A program made the position numbers and the translations under genes. Of a stretch of DNA of 8,712 nt, positions 1-6,396 are shown one piece after another. The stretch's first letter is position 1, and every line of letters starts with the position of its first letter. The notes beneath the pieces were generated by a model. It worked only from the letters and a program-made list of their open reading frames with translations. It was not told the DNA's origin and made no database searches. The stretch is from Acidimicrobiales bacterium (GTDB lineage: Bacteria; Actinomycetota; Acidimicrobiia; Acidimicrobiales; Palsa-688). The stretch spans positions 1 to 8,712 of the forward strand of contig JASHVH010000021.1 of assembly GCA_030039575.1 (NCBI GenBank), given 5' to 3'.

Positions 1-309
1 GGTTTTCACCACGACCGAGGGAACCGCTCCAAGGGCGCGTTCTTTGGCCCGGCAACTGTGCAGCGTCACAGCCCAGTTCAGGCGCACAGCGACCTGCCGG
101 CCGATCGTCCGCAACAACGCCGTCTTGCCCATCGCCGGGCTCGCAACGACCAGGCGATGAAAGCGAGGGTCGCACGGTCCCGCCGAGTACGCGGCGACGC
201 TCGAGGCCAAAATGCCGTTGGCGACGACGTCCTGCGGGTCTTCCCGGTCCACAAAATGGGGTGGGTCGGCGCCGCGCAGCGGTCGGTAGGGGGGCGGGCA
301 GCCGGTCAT
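1..309 (-). CDS. AAA-type P-loop ATPase, 3' end cut by window edge
   Basis: The start is intact and the rest lies beyond base 1; 103 codons are visible. The reading frame opens with ATG at 307-309 and has no stop in the window. The N-terminus MTGCPPPYRPLRG is followed by HFVDRED (residues 18-24), similar to the short F-x-D/G-R-E box that precedes the P-loop in Orc1/Cdc6-like and STAND-like AAA ATPases. A Walker A motif, ASPAMGKT, sits at residues 56-63, with Ala in place of the first Gly. The ATG overlaps the TGA of the upstream coupling-ATPase gene (ATGA), with a purine-rich GGGAAAGGG about 8 bases upstream. This implies translational coupling. By context it may be an ATPase of the same transfer or secretion module. 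Walker B, sensors and any C-terminal domain cannot be seen, so replication, transport and regulatory roles all remain open. ATPase identity is fairly sure; function is not. Confidence 0.75.
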   Translation of the reverse strand, partial: MTGCPPPYRPLRGADPPHFVDREDPQDVVANGILASSVAAYSAGPCDPRFHRLVVASPAMGKTALLRTIGRQVAVRLNWAVTLHSCRAKERALGAVPSVVVKT

Positions 310-2003
310 ACTGGCGCCCTTTCCCCGCCGTCGGCTCGGGCCGGGGTGGGGGCGGTGACGGCACCGAGGGCGGCGGCGGGGGTGGGGGCGGCCAAGCGGG
401 GACCGGGCCCAGCTGTCGGCGCGCCGCAAAGCCGTTGGCCGCCGGCCGCTCCGTCCTGCCACCGGGCCCGGTCGTTGGCGTCCCGGGCCGTTTTCTCCTC
501 CTGTTCGACTTCTCGCCACTCCGGCCGCTCCGACAGGAGCGGCAGCCGGGCCAGGAACGGGGGCAACTTGGACCAGAGCACGAGGGCCAGGCCGGCCGGG
601 AGCGTACGGACCTGGTCGGCGCGCAAGACTGCCTCGTTTTCCCAGCTGATCGTGCGCGATTGGTCTCGGTTGTTAGCACCGGTCGTCCCCCGATGGGTGG
701 ACTCCCGCCGCACTCGGCGCTGGCCACAGATCCTCTCCAGGTCGGAGAGGTCGCTGGGCGACGTGAGGCCGCCGAGCACGGCCGTGATGGTCGTGGCGTT
801 GCCCATCGTTTGTGCTCTCTGGCCGCCCCACCGGGTAACGGCCTGCGAAAACGACTGCATAGCGTAAACCACGACGATCCCCCGTCCCCGCCCGTCGGCC
901 AGCAGTTCGGGGAGGGCGGGGACCGGAGCGATGCTCGGCGCCTCGTCGAGCAACCCGAGCAAGGGTGGGTCCAGCCGGCGACCGGGCATCCGCGTGGCCA
1001 GCCTCTCGGCGCAGTCGAACACTTCGTCCGCAAGGGCGGTCACAAGCGGCGCGACCGCACCCAGGCGAGAACCCTTGCCCAAGAGGTAAAGCGTCCCGTT
1101 GTCGAGCAACAGCTGTTCGATGTCGAGCTCATCGCCCGGGATGGGGCAACACGCGTCAACCACGTGCTCGTGGCTGAAACACGCCAGCGCCCGGGCTACG
1201 TAGCGAAGAACACCGGACGTCGTCTCGGGCGCGCCACTGGTGTGCAGGGTCACGAGGTCGCCCCAGCCCGGAGCGGCCCAAGGAGAGGAAAGGAGCAGTT
1301 CCGCCGGCGTCGGGTCGTCCGGCCGGCGCGACCAGTCGAGGACGGCCCGGATATCCAGGTCTTCGAGGGCGGCGGCGTGCAGGTAGGCCTTCAACAGGTC
1401 ACGAGCCGAGTCACGGAAAAAGGCACCATTTTGGGCGTCGTCCTCCTCGCTCGTGGCCGCCACCAGTGCCGATGCCCGCCGTTCGGCCACTTCGCTCCGT
1501 CCGCACCCGGCGACCGGCGACCACCGGGCCGGCCGCGCCGCAGGGGCCAGGAGGTCGGGGTCGAGCGCGAACACAGGCCCGTGGCTCTGGCGAGCCACCG
1601 CGCTCAGTTCGTAGAGGTCGGCCTTGGTCGAAGTGGCCAGCACTGGGCCGGGGTGCTGGCGCAGTACCGGGACCAGCGCCCTGAACGTTTTGCCCTCTCC
1701 TGGAGGCGCCACCAGGCGCAGCGACGCCTCCCAGCTCGGCCATAGCGCCATCCCGCGGCGGTACGGCCGGAAGGAACGCCCTAGCGGGTAGCCCACCTCT
1801 TCCGGCGCCAGCCGCTTCCTGACGAGCGTCAACGATGGGCGGGTACGCGGGGCGCGCCGGCGGGCGGCCGCCACCGAAGCCTCTTCACGCAGTTGGCGAG
1901 CCGTGGCAAAACCGTGGCCGTCCCTCCGGTCAGCCAGTGGCGAGGGAGCGGAGAACTGCCTGGCGGCGTCGGCCAGGCGTCGTGCCCAGGTCAGCGGGGT
2001 CAC
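306..2003 (-). CDS. VirD4/TraG-type coupling ATPase (TraM-recognition/TraD-like), no membrane anchor
   Basis: This 565-residue protein resembles type IV secretion coupling ATPases, the hexameric motors that bring DNA or protein substrates to a conjugation channel. Walker A is APPGEGKT (residues 99-106), followed by the family pattern GPVLATSTKADL (119-130). Walker B is LLGLLDE (348-354), followed by a Q-loop segment VVVYAMQSFSQ (377-387). DQVRTLPAGLALVLWSKLPPF (463-483) fits the conserved C-terminal end of the motor. The N-terminal 98 residues are Arg/Ala-rich with no hydrophobic helix, unlike VirD4/TraD, which have N-terminal membrane segments. The last 50 residues are Pro/Ala-rich and probably disordered. 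I chose the GTG at 2001-2003 rather than a longer frame to 2192. It overlaps the upstream stop as GTGA, has a perfect AGGAGG five bases upstream, and the extra 63 codons would only read through the upstream gene. The T4CP-family call is firm; the partner channel is unknown. Confidence 0.85.
   Translation of the reverse strand: MTPLTWARRLADAARQFSAPSPLADRRDGHGFATARQLREEASVAAARRRAPRTRPSLTLVRKRLAPEEVGYPLGRSFRPYRRGMALWPSWEASLRLVAPPGEGKTFRALVPVLRQHPGPVLATSTKADLYELSAVARQSHGPVFALDPDLLAPAARPARWSPVAGCGRSEVAERRASALVAATSEEDDAQNGAFFRDSARDLLKAYLHAAALEDLDIRAVLDWSRRPDDPTPAELLLSSPWAAPGWGDLVTLHTSGAPETTSGVLRYVARALACFSHEHVVDACCPIPGDELDIEQLLLDNGTLYLLGKGSRLGAVAPLVTALADEVFDCAERLATRMPGRRLDPPLLGLLDEAPSIAPVPALPELLADGRGRGIVVVYAMQSFSQAVTRWGGQRAQTMGNATTITAVLGGLTSPSDLSDLERICGQRRVRRESTHRGTTGANNRDQSRTISWENEAVLRADQVRTLPAGLALVLWSKLPPFLARLPLLSERPEWREVEQEEKTARDANDRARWQDGAAGGQRLCGAPTAGPGPRLAAPTPAAALGAVTAPTPARADGGERAPV
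343..391 (+). repeat. G-rich direct repeat in the coupling-ATPase tail, possible G-quadruplex
   Basis: GGGGTGGGGGCGG occurs at 343-355 and again at 379-391, exactly 36 bp (12 codons) apart, and encodes the repeated APTPA in the disordered C-terminal tail of the ATPase on the other strand. Further G runs at 368-370, 398-401 and 405-407 give enough tracts for a G-quadruplex on the plus strand (the template strand for this gene). The repeat is certain; folding is inference. Confidence 0.5.
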
Positions 2004-2797
2004 GCGGTCCTCCTGAGGAGCGTGCGCTCCGCGCGTGCCAGCGCGTAGTAGACGGCCTTCGGCCGCAACCCGGTGCGGCGACCGACCTCGCTCGCCCGTA
2101 GGCCCGAGACCCGCGTGGCGTACACGAGACTCGCCTCGGTCTTGCTGAGGCGGCGGGCCCGCACCGCTTCGGTGAGGACAGCGGCCAGCCACTCGGCGCC
2201 TGAGCGGGCTACGGACAGCTCAGCCGAGGCAAGCATTGAATGGTCCGGCACCAATAACTCGGTCCGGTTGTGGTACCGGCGCTGAGCCTGGCGCGCCGTA
2301 CGGAGTTTTCTTGTGGCTTCCTGCAACACGAGACGAGCCACGTCGTCTCTGTCCTCCCCGGCATGGCGTTTGACGGCGGCAAAACACTCGGCCACCAGGT
2401 CCGCCACGGTGTCGGCGGGTGGTTGCCAGCCCTCAGCTATGCCGTGCCCGTACTGCGGGCTGAGCACCCTCTCCGCCTTGATGCGGGGCAGCAGGGCCTG
2501 CAGGAGCGTTCGGGCCGCTAGCGGGTCGCCTGCCTGGCGCAGCAGCGCCGCCAGGGCCCGCCTTCCTCGGGCCGATGGCCGGAGCCCCTGCCAGGCAACG
2601 AGGTGGGCTATCTCGTCGGCATCAGCGCAGCCTTCCAGCGCGGGTTCCGCGCCCGCCCATGCTCGAGCACGGGCTCTCATAATCGGCCGGGACGAAGTGC
2701 GTCTCCATTCGCGTTCGAGGCTTTCGAAGATGCTGGCGGTGGGGCTGGCGGGCGCGCCGGGCCGAGGGGGGTCATCTGGAACGCTCATGGCGCTCAC
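2000..2797 (-). CDS. Sigma-70-like helix-turn-helix protein
   Basis: This 265-residue protein resembles actinobacterial sigma-like regulators. The C-terminal part (about 217-262) matches sigma region 4 in layout: LSKTEASLVYATRVSGL, then the helix-turn-helix ASEVGRRTGLRPKAVYYALARAER (235-258, written here as key span), ending in LLRRTA. The middle (about 91-175: DPLAARTLLQALLPRIKAER, then DLVAECFAAVKRH) recalls a degenerate region 2, but no clear -10 recognition helix is visible, so it may be a DNA-binding regulator rather than a working sigma factor. The GTG at 2797 is 13 bases after a GGGGAA and follows an in-frame TAG. An ATG three codons later (2788) is an alternative start. Its TGA overlaps the GTG of the coupling-ATPase gene, so it heads that cassette and is the obvious candidate to control it. 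It may bind the three 12-bp-spaced repeats just upstream, which is inference only. Confidence 0.75.
   Translation of the reverse strand: MSAMSVPDDPPRPGAPASPTASIFESLEREWRRTSSRPIMRARARAWAGAEPALEGCADADEIAHLVAWQGLRPSARGRRALAALLRQAGDPLAARTLLQALLPRIKAERVLSPQYGHGIAEGWQPPADTVADLVAECFAAVKRHAGEDRDDVARLVLQEATRKLRTARQAQRRYHNRTELLVPDHSMLASAELSVARSGAEWLAAVLTEAVRARRLSKTEASLVYATRVSGLRASEVGRRTGLRPKAVYYALARAERTLLRRTA
2009..2014 (-). promoter_or_regulatory. Ribosome binding site that fixes the coupling-ATPase start
   Basis: AGGAGG on the minus strand lies five bases upstream of the GTG at 2003. It is the best Shine-Dalgarno match in the window and decides the start. It lies inside the end of the sigma-like gene and overlaps a short perfect palindrome, CTCCT-G-AGGAG (2010-2020). 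Confidence 0.8.
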
Positions 2798-2810
2798 GCT
2801 GTACTGGCGC

Positions 2811-2840
2811 TTCCCCTAGAAGTTCCCCAATTCGTTCCCC
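2811..2840 (-). repeat. Three GGGGAA repeats in exact 12-bp phase, candidate operator
   Basis: GGGGAA on the minus strand occurs at 2835-2840, 2823-2828 and 2811-2816, exactly 12 bp apart; two of the three extend to GGGGAAC. They fill the centre of the 81-bp gap between trpA and the sigma-like gene. Regular same-strand spacing close to one helical turn is typical of tandem operator half-sites. The copy nearest the gene could also serve as a distant Shine-Dalgarno sequence. No clear -35/-10 pair was found in this gap. Protein binding is inference. Confidence 0.5.
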
Positions 2841-2878
2841 TGTTCGCCCGTCGTTAGAAACATGAGGGACCGAGGCTC

Positions 2879-3661
2879 TTAGCGCCCGTCCAGAGCAGCC
2901 CTGATGATTGCGACTCGTTCGCCGATCTGGTCGGGCGAGGCGCCGTCGAGGGCGGCCCGCATCAAGGCGGAGCCGACGACCACCCCGTCCGCGTGCTCGG
3001 CCGCCGCGACCGCCTGCTCAGGCCCGGAGATGCCAACGCCCATGATGACGGGCTTGTCCGTTACCAGCTTCAAGCGCTTGGCGAGCACCGCCGAGCTGGC
3101 GGCCAGGTTCTCGCGCTCGCCGGTGACACCCATCAGGTTGACCCCGTAGACAAAGCCGTGCGACCGAGCGCAGATGGCCGCCAGCCGGTCGTCGGGTGTG
3201 ACGGGCGCCGCCAGCAGCACTGTCTCGACCCCCTCAGAGGTGGCGTCCCGCTCCCACTCCCCTGACTCCTCGAGGGGCAGGTCGGGCACGATCGCCCCAC
3301 GAACGCCGGCACCGGCCAATTCGCTGGCGAACCGTTTCGTCCCCCCTCGCAGCACGAGGTTGTAGTAGGTCATGACCAGCAGGGGGACCGGTACCTCGAC
3401 AGATCGCAGCTCGCTCAGCACAGAAGCCGGCGTCGTCCCCCGCTCGAGGGCGCGCATGGAGGCCTCCTGGATGGTTGGCCCGTCCATCATGGGGTCCGAG
3501 AAGGGCAGCCCCACCTCAATGGCATCGGCTCCGGCCTCGGCCATCGCCTGCAGGACGACCACCCAGTCTTCGCGCCAGCCCCCTGTGACGTAAGGGACGA
3601 GCAGCTTGCGGCCGCGGTCCCGGGCCGAGCGGAGCGAGCTCTCGACGGGCACCGCCCTCAT
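2879..3661 (-). CDS. trpA: Tryptophan synthase alpha subunit
   Basis: TrpA cleaves indole-3-glycerol phosphate to indole and glyceraldehyde 3-phosphate and passes indole to TrpB through the alpha2-beta2 complex in the cytoplasm. The 260 residues match the usual TIM-barrel length of about 260-270. The signature [19 protein letters not shown] carries Glu49 and Asp60, the two catalytic acids at the same numbers as in the E. coli enzyme. Loop 6 is seen as [11 protein letters not shown] (171-181), and the phosphate-binding region as [10 protein letters not shown] (207-216) and [10 protein letters not shown] (225-234). Asn replaces the more common Ser before MGVTG. The ATG at 3661 overlaps the trpB stop (ATGA), with AAGGGG upstream, as expected for coupled, equimolar synthesis of the two subunits. 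It is the last gene of the trp cluster, and no strong hairpin with a T-run follows its TAA. Confidence 0.97.
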   Translation of the reverse strand: MRAVPVESSLRSARDRGRKLLVPYVTGGWREDWVVVLQAMAEAGADAIEVGLPFSDPMMDGPTIQEASMRALERGTTPASVLSELRSVEVPVPLLVMTYYNLVLRGGTKRFASELAGAGVRGAIVPDLPLEESGEWERDATSEGVETVLLAAPVTPDDRLAAICARSHGFVYGVNLMGVTGERENLAASSAVLAKRLKLVTDKPVIMGVGISGPEQAVAAAEHADGVVVGSALMRAALDGASPDQIGERVAIIRAALDGR

Positions 3662-4848
3662 AGAGCCCCTTCCCCCAGCAGCTTCATAACGTGCTCGGCG
3701 TCCTTGTCGCCTCGCCCGGACATGGTCAACAGGACACTCGAGCCGGGCGCTACGTCGCCTGCCCTGGTCGCCTTGACGAGCCAGGCCAGGGCGTGGGCGG
3801 GCTCGAGGGCCGGGATGATGCCCTCGGTCCGGGCGAGCAATTGGAGCGCGTCCAGGACCTCTTCGTCGGTCGCTGACCCGTATTGCGCCCGGCCCAGGTC
3901 AGCCAGGTAAGCGTGTTCGGGGCCGATGCCCGGGTAGTCGAGCCCCGCCGATATCGAGGTTGCTTCCATGATCTGGCCGAACTCGTCCTGTAGCAGGTAC
4001 GACCTCATGCCGTGAAGGACGCCCGGGACACCCCTCGGCCCCAATGCGGCCCCGCCGGCAGCTTCGACGCCGACGAGCTGCGCTTGGGTGCCGACGAAAC
4101 CCGAGAACGTCCCGGCCGCGTTGCTCCCCCCACCTACGCAGGCCACGACGTAATCGGGGTCGGTGCCCAGCAGCCGCCGGCATTGTTCGCTCGCCTCTCT
4201 GCCGATCACGGCCTGGAACTCGCGCACCATCCAGGGGAAGGGGTGCGGGCCCATGACCGAGCCCAGGCAATAATGCGTCGATTCGACGGTGGCCACCCAG
4301 TCCCGCAACGCCTCGTTGACCGCGTCCTTCAGTGTGCGGCTACCCGAGCGCACCGGCCTCACCTCGGTCCCCAGCAACCGCATGCGGAAAACGTTGAGCT
4401 CCTGGCGGTCCATGTCGACCTCGCCCATGTAAACCACGCACTCGAGGCCGAAAAGGGCAGCCGCGGTGGCGGTGGCCACGCCATGCTGGCCGGCCCCTGT
4501 TTCGGCCACTAGCCGCTGCTTGCCCATTTCGAGGGTGAGCAGGCCCTGGCCAATAACGTTGTTTATCTTGTGGCTCCCGGTGTGGTTAAGGTCCTCGCGC
4601 TTCAGCAGGATGCGAACGCCCAATTCCTGCGACAGGTTGTGGCACTCCGTCATCGCGCTGGGCCGCCCGGCATAATCCCGTAGCAGATCGTCGTAGCGTT
4701 CCCTGAAGCGAGGGTTCGACCAGGCGGCGCGGAAGTCTCGCTCGAGGTCCTGGCAGGCAGGCACCAGAGCCTCAGGGACGAAGCGACCACCGAAACTGCC
4801 GAAGCGCCCGCCCGGGGAGGGCTCTCCCATCAAGGCGTCAGCGCTCAA
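3658..4848 (-). CDS. trpB: Tryptophan synthase beta subunit
   Basis: TrpB is the PLP enzyme that condenses indole with serine to give tryptophan. Its 396 residues are standard for the TrpB1 class. [16 protein letters not shown] (16-31) is the usual N-terminal motif. [15 protein letters not shown] (83-97) holds the PLP-binding Lys94. AETGAGQHG (115-123) holds catalytic Glu116. GGGSNA (239-244) binds the PLP phosphate, and SGRGDKD (377-383) contacts the pyridine nitrogen. The segment around 64-75 ([12 protein letters not shown]) departs from the commoner SPLYFAERLT form. The start appears to be the rare TTG at 4846-4848. It overlaps the trpF stop as TTGA and has GAGGA nine bases upstream. An in-frame ATG at codon 7 is an alternative and would still keep all the motifs. 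Coupling with trpF and trpA on both sides indicates a single transcript. Confidence 0.97.
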   Translation of the reverse strand: MSADALMGEPSPGGRFGSFGGRFVPEALVPACQDLERDFRAAWSNPRFRERYDDLLRDYAGRPSAMTECHNLSQELGVRILLKREDLNHTGSHKINNVIGQGLLTLEMGKQRLVAETGAGQHGVATATAAALFGLECVVYMGEVDMDRQELNVFRMRLLGTEVRPVRSGSRTLKDAVNEALRDWVATVESTHYCLGSVMGPHPFPWMVREFQAVIGREASEQCRRLLGTDPDYVVACVGGGSNAAGTFSGFVGTQAQLVGVEAAGGAALGPRGVPGVLHGMRSYLLQDEFGQIMEATSISAGLDYPGIGPEHAYLADLGRAQYGSATDEEVLDALQLLARTEGIIPALEPAHALAWLVKATRAGDVAPGSSVLLTMSGRGDKDAEHVMKLLGEGAL

Positions 4849-5531
4849 TAATGCTCGTCCTCGGCCCAGTCATAGGGCCCCTCGAACGAGCCCTGGGACA
4901 GCGTGGCCGTCGCGTCGGCTACGTCCGCCTCTGCTCGCTTGGCCGCCGCGACGAACGCCTTTACCTTCATCGGGTCTTTCACGCCGGGTGAGGCCTCGAC
5001 CCCAGAAGTGACGTCGACGCCCCACGGTTTGACTTTCGAGATGGCGGCGCCCACGTTGCCGGCGTCCAGGCCGCCCGCGATGACCAGCTTCTGGCCCTCG
5101 GGGAGGTCTCCCGCCAACGCCCAGTCGAAGACCTTCCCGGAGCCGGGGTTGGCCGCATCGAGCAGGATGGCGTCCGCTCCGTACTCGCCCGCCCGGACGA
5201 CGCGGGGGTCACCGGCGGGGAAAGCCTTTATGACCATCGGGATCCGTTGACGGACCCAGGCCGTGTCGTCCGGTGTCTCACGGCCGTGCAACTGGGCCGC
5301 CTGGAGACCGGCCGAGTAAACGACCTCGACGACTCGCCGGGGGGCGTCGTCCCGGAACACACCAACGGTCAGTATCTCCTCGCGCGGCAGGCGTTTCACT
5401 ATGTCGGCCACCCGTTGAGGGGAGATCTGGCGGGGCGAAGGGGCGAAGATGAAACCGATGGCGTTGGCTCCCATCGCCACCGCCAACAGGGCGTCGTCCT
5501 CGGACGTCGTGCCGCAAATCTTGATCAACAC
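4845..5531 (-). CDS. trpF: Phosphoribosylanthranilate isomerase
   Basis: TrpF performs the Amadori rearrangement of phosphoribosylanthranilate to CdRP, the substrate of TrpC. The motifs are in family order: KICGTT (4-9) with catalytic Cys6, QLHG (80-83), ILLDA (122-126) with catalytic Asp125, GSGKVFDW (130-137), AGGLDAGNV (152-160) and GVDVTSGVE (171-179) for phosphate binding. Length is 228 residues against the usual 200-215. About 24 extra C-terminal residues (205-228) form an acidic, aromatic tail ending YDWAEDEHY. The start is GTG at 5529-5531, two bases after the trpC stop, with only a weak GGGCGG upstream, so it probably relies on coupling from trpC. A dedicated trpF is noteworthy because Streptomyces and Mycobacterium lack it and use the dual-function PriA. 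The assignment is secure. Confidence 0.96.
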   Translation of the reverse strand: MLIKICGTTSEDDALLAVAMGANAIGFIFAPSPRQISPQRVADIVKRLPREEILTVGVFRDDAPRRVVEVVYSAGLQAAQLHGRETPDDTAWVRQRIPMVIKAFPAGDPRVVRAGEYGADAILLDAANPGSGKVFDWALAGDLPEGQKLVIAGGLDAGNVGAAISKVKPWGVDVTSGVEASPGVKDPMKVKAFVAAAKRAEADVADATATLSQGSFEGPYDWAEDEHY

Positions 5532-5533
5532 GG

Positions 5534-6319
5534 CTACCGCCCGGGTGCACCGCGCAAGGCGGCCAGGGCCGCGCCAGGGTCAGGGGCGGTCACCAGGGCC
5601 TCGCCGACCAGCACGGCATCAAAACCGGCGTCAGCCAGGCGACGGACGTCGCTGTTGGTCCGGATGCCCGACTCGGCTACCCGCACGACGCCGGCGGGGA
5701 GGCTCGCACCCACCCTTACGGCCCTTTCGGCGTCCACCTCGAACGTGACGAGGTCACGCTGGTTCACTCCGATCAGGTCCGCCCCCGCGCCTATGGCGGC
5801 TCCGGCTTCCGCCTCGTCGTGCACCTCGACCAGGGCGTCGAGGCCCAGCCTCCGGGCCAAGGCCAGGAACTCGGCCAACTCGGAGGCCGACAGCGCTCCC
5901 ACGATCAGCAGCACGGCGTCGGCTCCCATGAGCCGGGCCTGGCACACGTCGGCGGCACAGACGGTGAAGTCCTTGCGCAACACCGGGAGGTCGACGGCGG
6001 CCCTGGCCTCGGCCAGGTCATCGGCGGACCCGGCGAAGAACTGCTGGTCGGTGAGCACGGACAAGCACGCCGCTCCCGCCTCCGCGTAGGCCTTGGCCAA
6101 GACGCCCGGCACCAGGTCGGGCGCGAGCGGGCCCTTGGACGGGCTGCGCCGTTTCAGTTCAGCAATGACGGCCGGGCCCGGGCTCGCCTGGAGGGCGGCC
6201 CGGAAGCCCCGCCCTGGCGGGAGCCGCTCCGCCTCCGCCAGCAAAAGGGGGAGGTTGTCCGCGCCCCGACGAGCCGCTTCGCGGTGAGCGGCCAGGATCT
6301 TGTCCAGGTACGTGGGCAC
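5534..6319 (-). CDS. trpC: Indole-3-glycerol phosphate synthase
   Basis: TrpC closes the ring of CdRP with loss of CO2 and water to give indole-3-glycerol phosphate, the TrpA substrate. The 261 residues match a monofunctional TIM-barrel enzyme, not a TrpC-TrpF fusion. VIAELKRRSPSKG (51-63) holds the paired Glu54 and Lys56. LSVLTDQQFFAGS (86-98) and PVLRKDF (112-118, catalytic Lys116) follow. Next are LVEVHDE (163-169, Glu165), GVNQRDL (184-190, Asn186) and VAESGI (214-219) with the phosphate-binding VLVGEAL (236-242). It is the first gene of the cluster. The start is GTG at 6317-6319. There is no convincing Shine-Dalgarno sequence, but a TACGCT hexamer ends seven bases upstream, so the message may be leaderless. 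No Trp-rich leader peptide, attenuator or T-box was found in the short upstream region. Confidence 0.97.
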   Translation of the reverse strand: MPTYLDKILAAHREAARRGADNLPLLLAEAERLPPGRGFRAALQASPGPAVIAELKRRSPSKGPLAPDLVPGVLAKAYAEAGAACLSVLTDQQFFAGSADDLAEARAAVDLPVLRKDFTVCAADVCQARLMGADAVLLIVGALSASELAEFLALARRLGLDALVEVHDEAEAGAAIGAGADLIGVNQRDLVTFEVDAERAVRVGASLPAGVVRVAESGIRTNSDVRRLADAGFDAVLVGEALVTAPDPGAALAALRGAPGR

Positions 6320-6326
6320 GCGAACC

Positions 6327-6332
6327 AGCGTA
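6327..6332 (-). promoter_or_regulatory. Candidate -10 element for a leaderless trpC transcript
   Basis: TACGCT on the minus strand fits the TANNNT form of an actinobacterial -10 hexamer. Seven bases separate it from the trpC GTG, which would place the transcript start on the start codon itself. The -35 region (CTGGCC) is poor. This is weak evidence on its own, strengthened by the absence of a ribosome binding site. Confidence 0.3.
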
Positions 6333-6359
6333 GCCCGGGGGGCATCCTTGGCCAGGGCT

Positions 6360-6377
6360 TCACCAAAGCCTCACAGC
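6360..6377 (+). promoter_or_regulatory. PhoP-like direct-repeat box upstream of the response regulator
   Basis: The sequence reads TCACCAA-AGCC-TCACAGC: two TCAC-led heptamers 11 bp apart. The second is identical to the TCACAGC half-site of the Mycobacterium PhoP motif (TCACAGC, four bases, TCACAGC), while the first keeps TCAC only. It is followed directly by TATAAG (6378-6383), with CATGCT at 6385-6390; either could be part of a -10 region. Position and 11-bp period fit an OmpR-family site controlling the adjacent regulator, and it also lies 41 bp upstream of divergent trpC. GGCTT-cacca-AAGCC (6356-6370) gives a small overlapping inverted repeat. Confidence 0.45.
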
Positions 6378-6396
6378 TATAAGGCATGCTGGCTGT

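Noticed and set aside
261..1745. Long plus-strand open frame (494 codons) opposite the coupling ATPase
   Set aside because: It is low-complexity, Gly/Arg-rich and lacks any domain. The opposite strand has clear Walker A, Walker B and family motifs. Long antisense frames are common in GC-rich DNA.
2004..2192. Longer start for the coupling ATPase (ATG at 2192)
   Set aside because: The extra 63 codons read out of frame through the sigma-like gene, while the GTG at 2003 has a perfect ribosome site and a 4-bp overlap.
2313..2819. Plus-strand open frame (168 codons) opposite the sigma-like gene
   Set aside because: Ser/Arg/Ala-rich with no domain. The minus-strand frame has a sigma region 4-type helix-turn-helix and fits the gene overlaps.
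2842..2881. Hairpin terminator after trpA
   Set aside because: Only a three-base-pair GAG/CTC match is seen, with no T-run.
4012..4512. Plus-strand open frame (166 codons) within trpB
   Set aside because: It is a shadow of trpB, whose catalytic motifs cover the same bases.
6154..6387. Possible trp leader peptide starting MPYSCEALVKPW on the minus strand
   Set aside because: Its Trp codons are scattered, it has no stop before trpC and runs deep into that gene out of frame, and no terminator/antiterminator pair follows.
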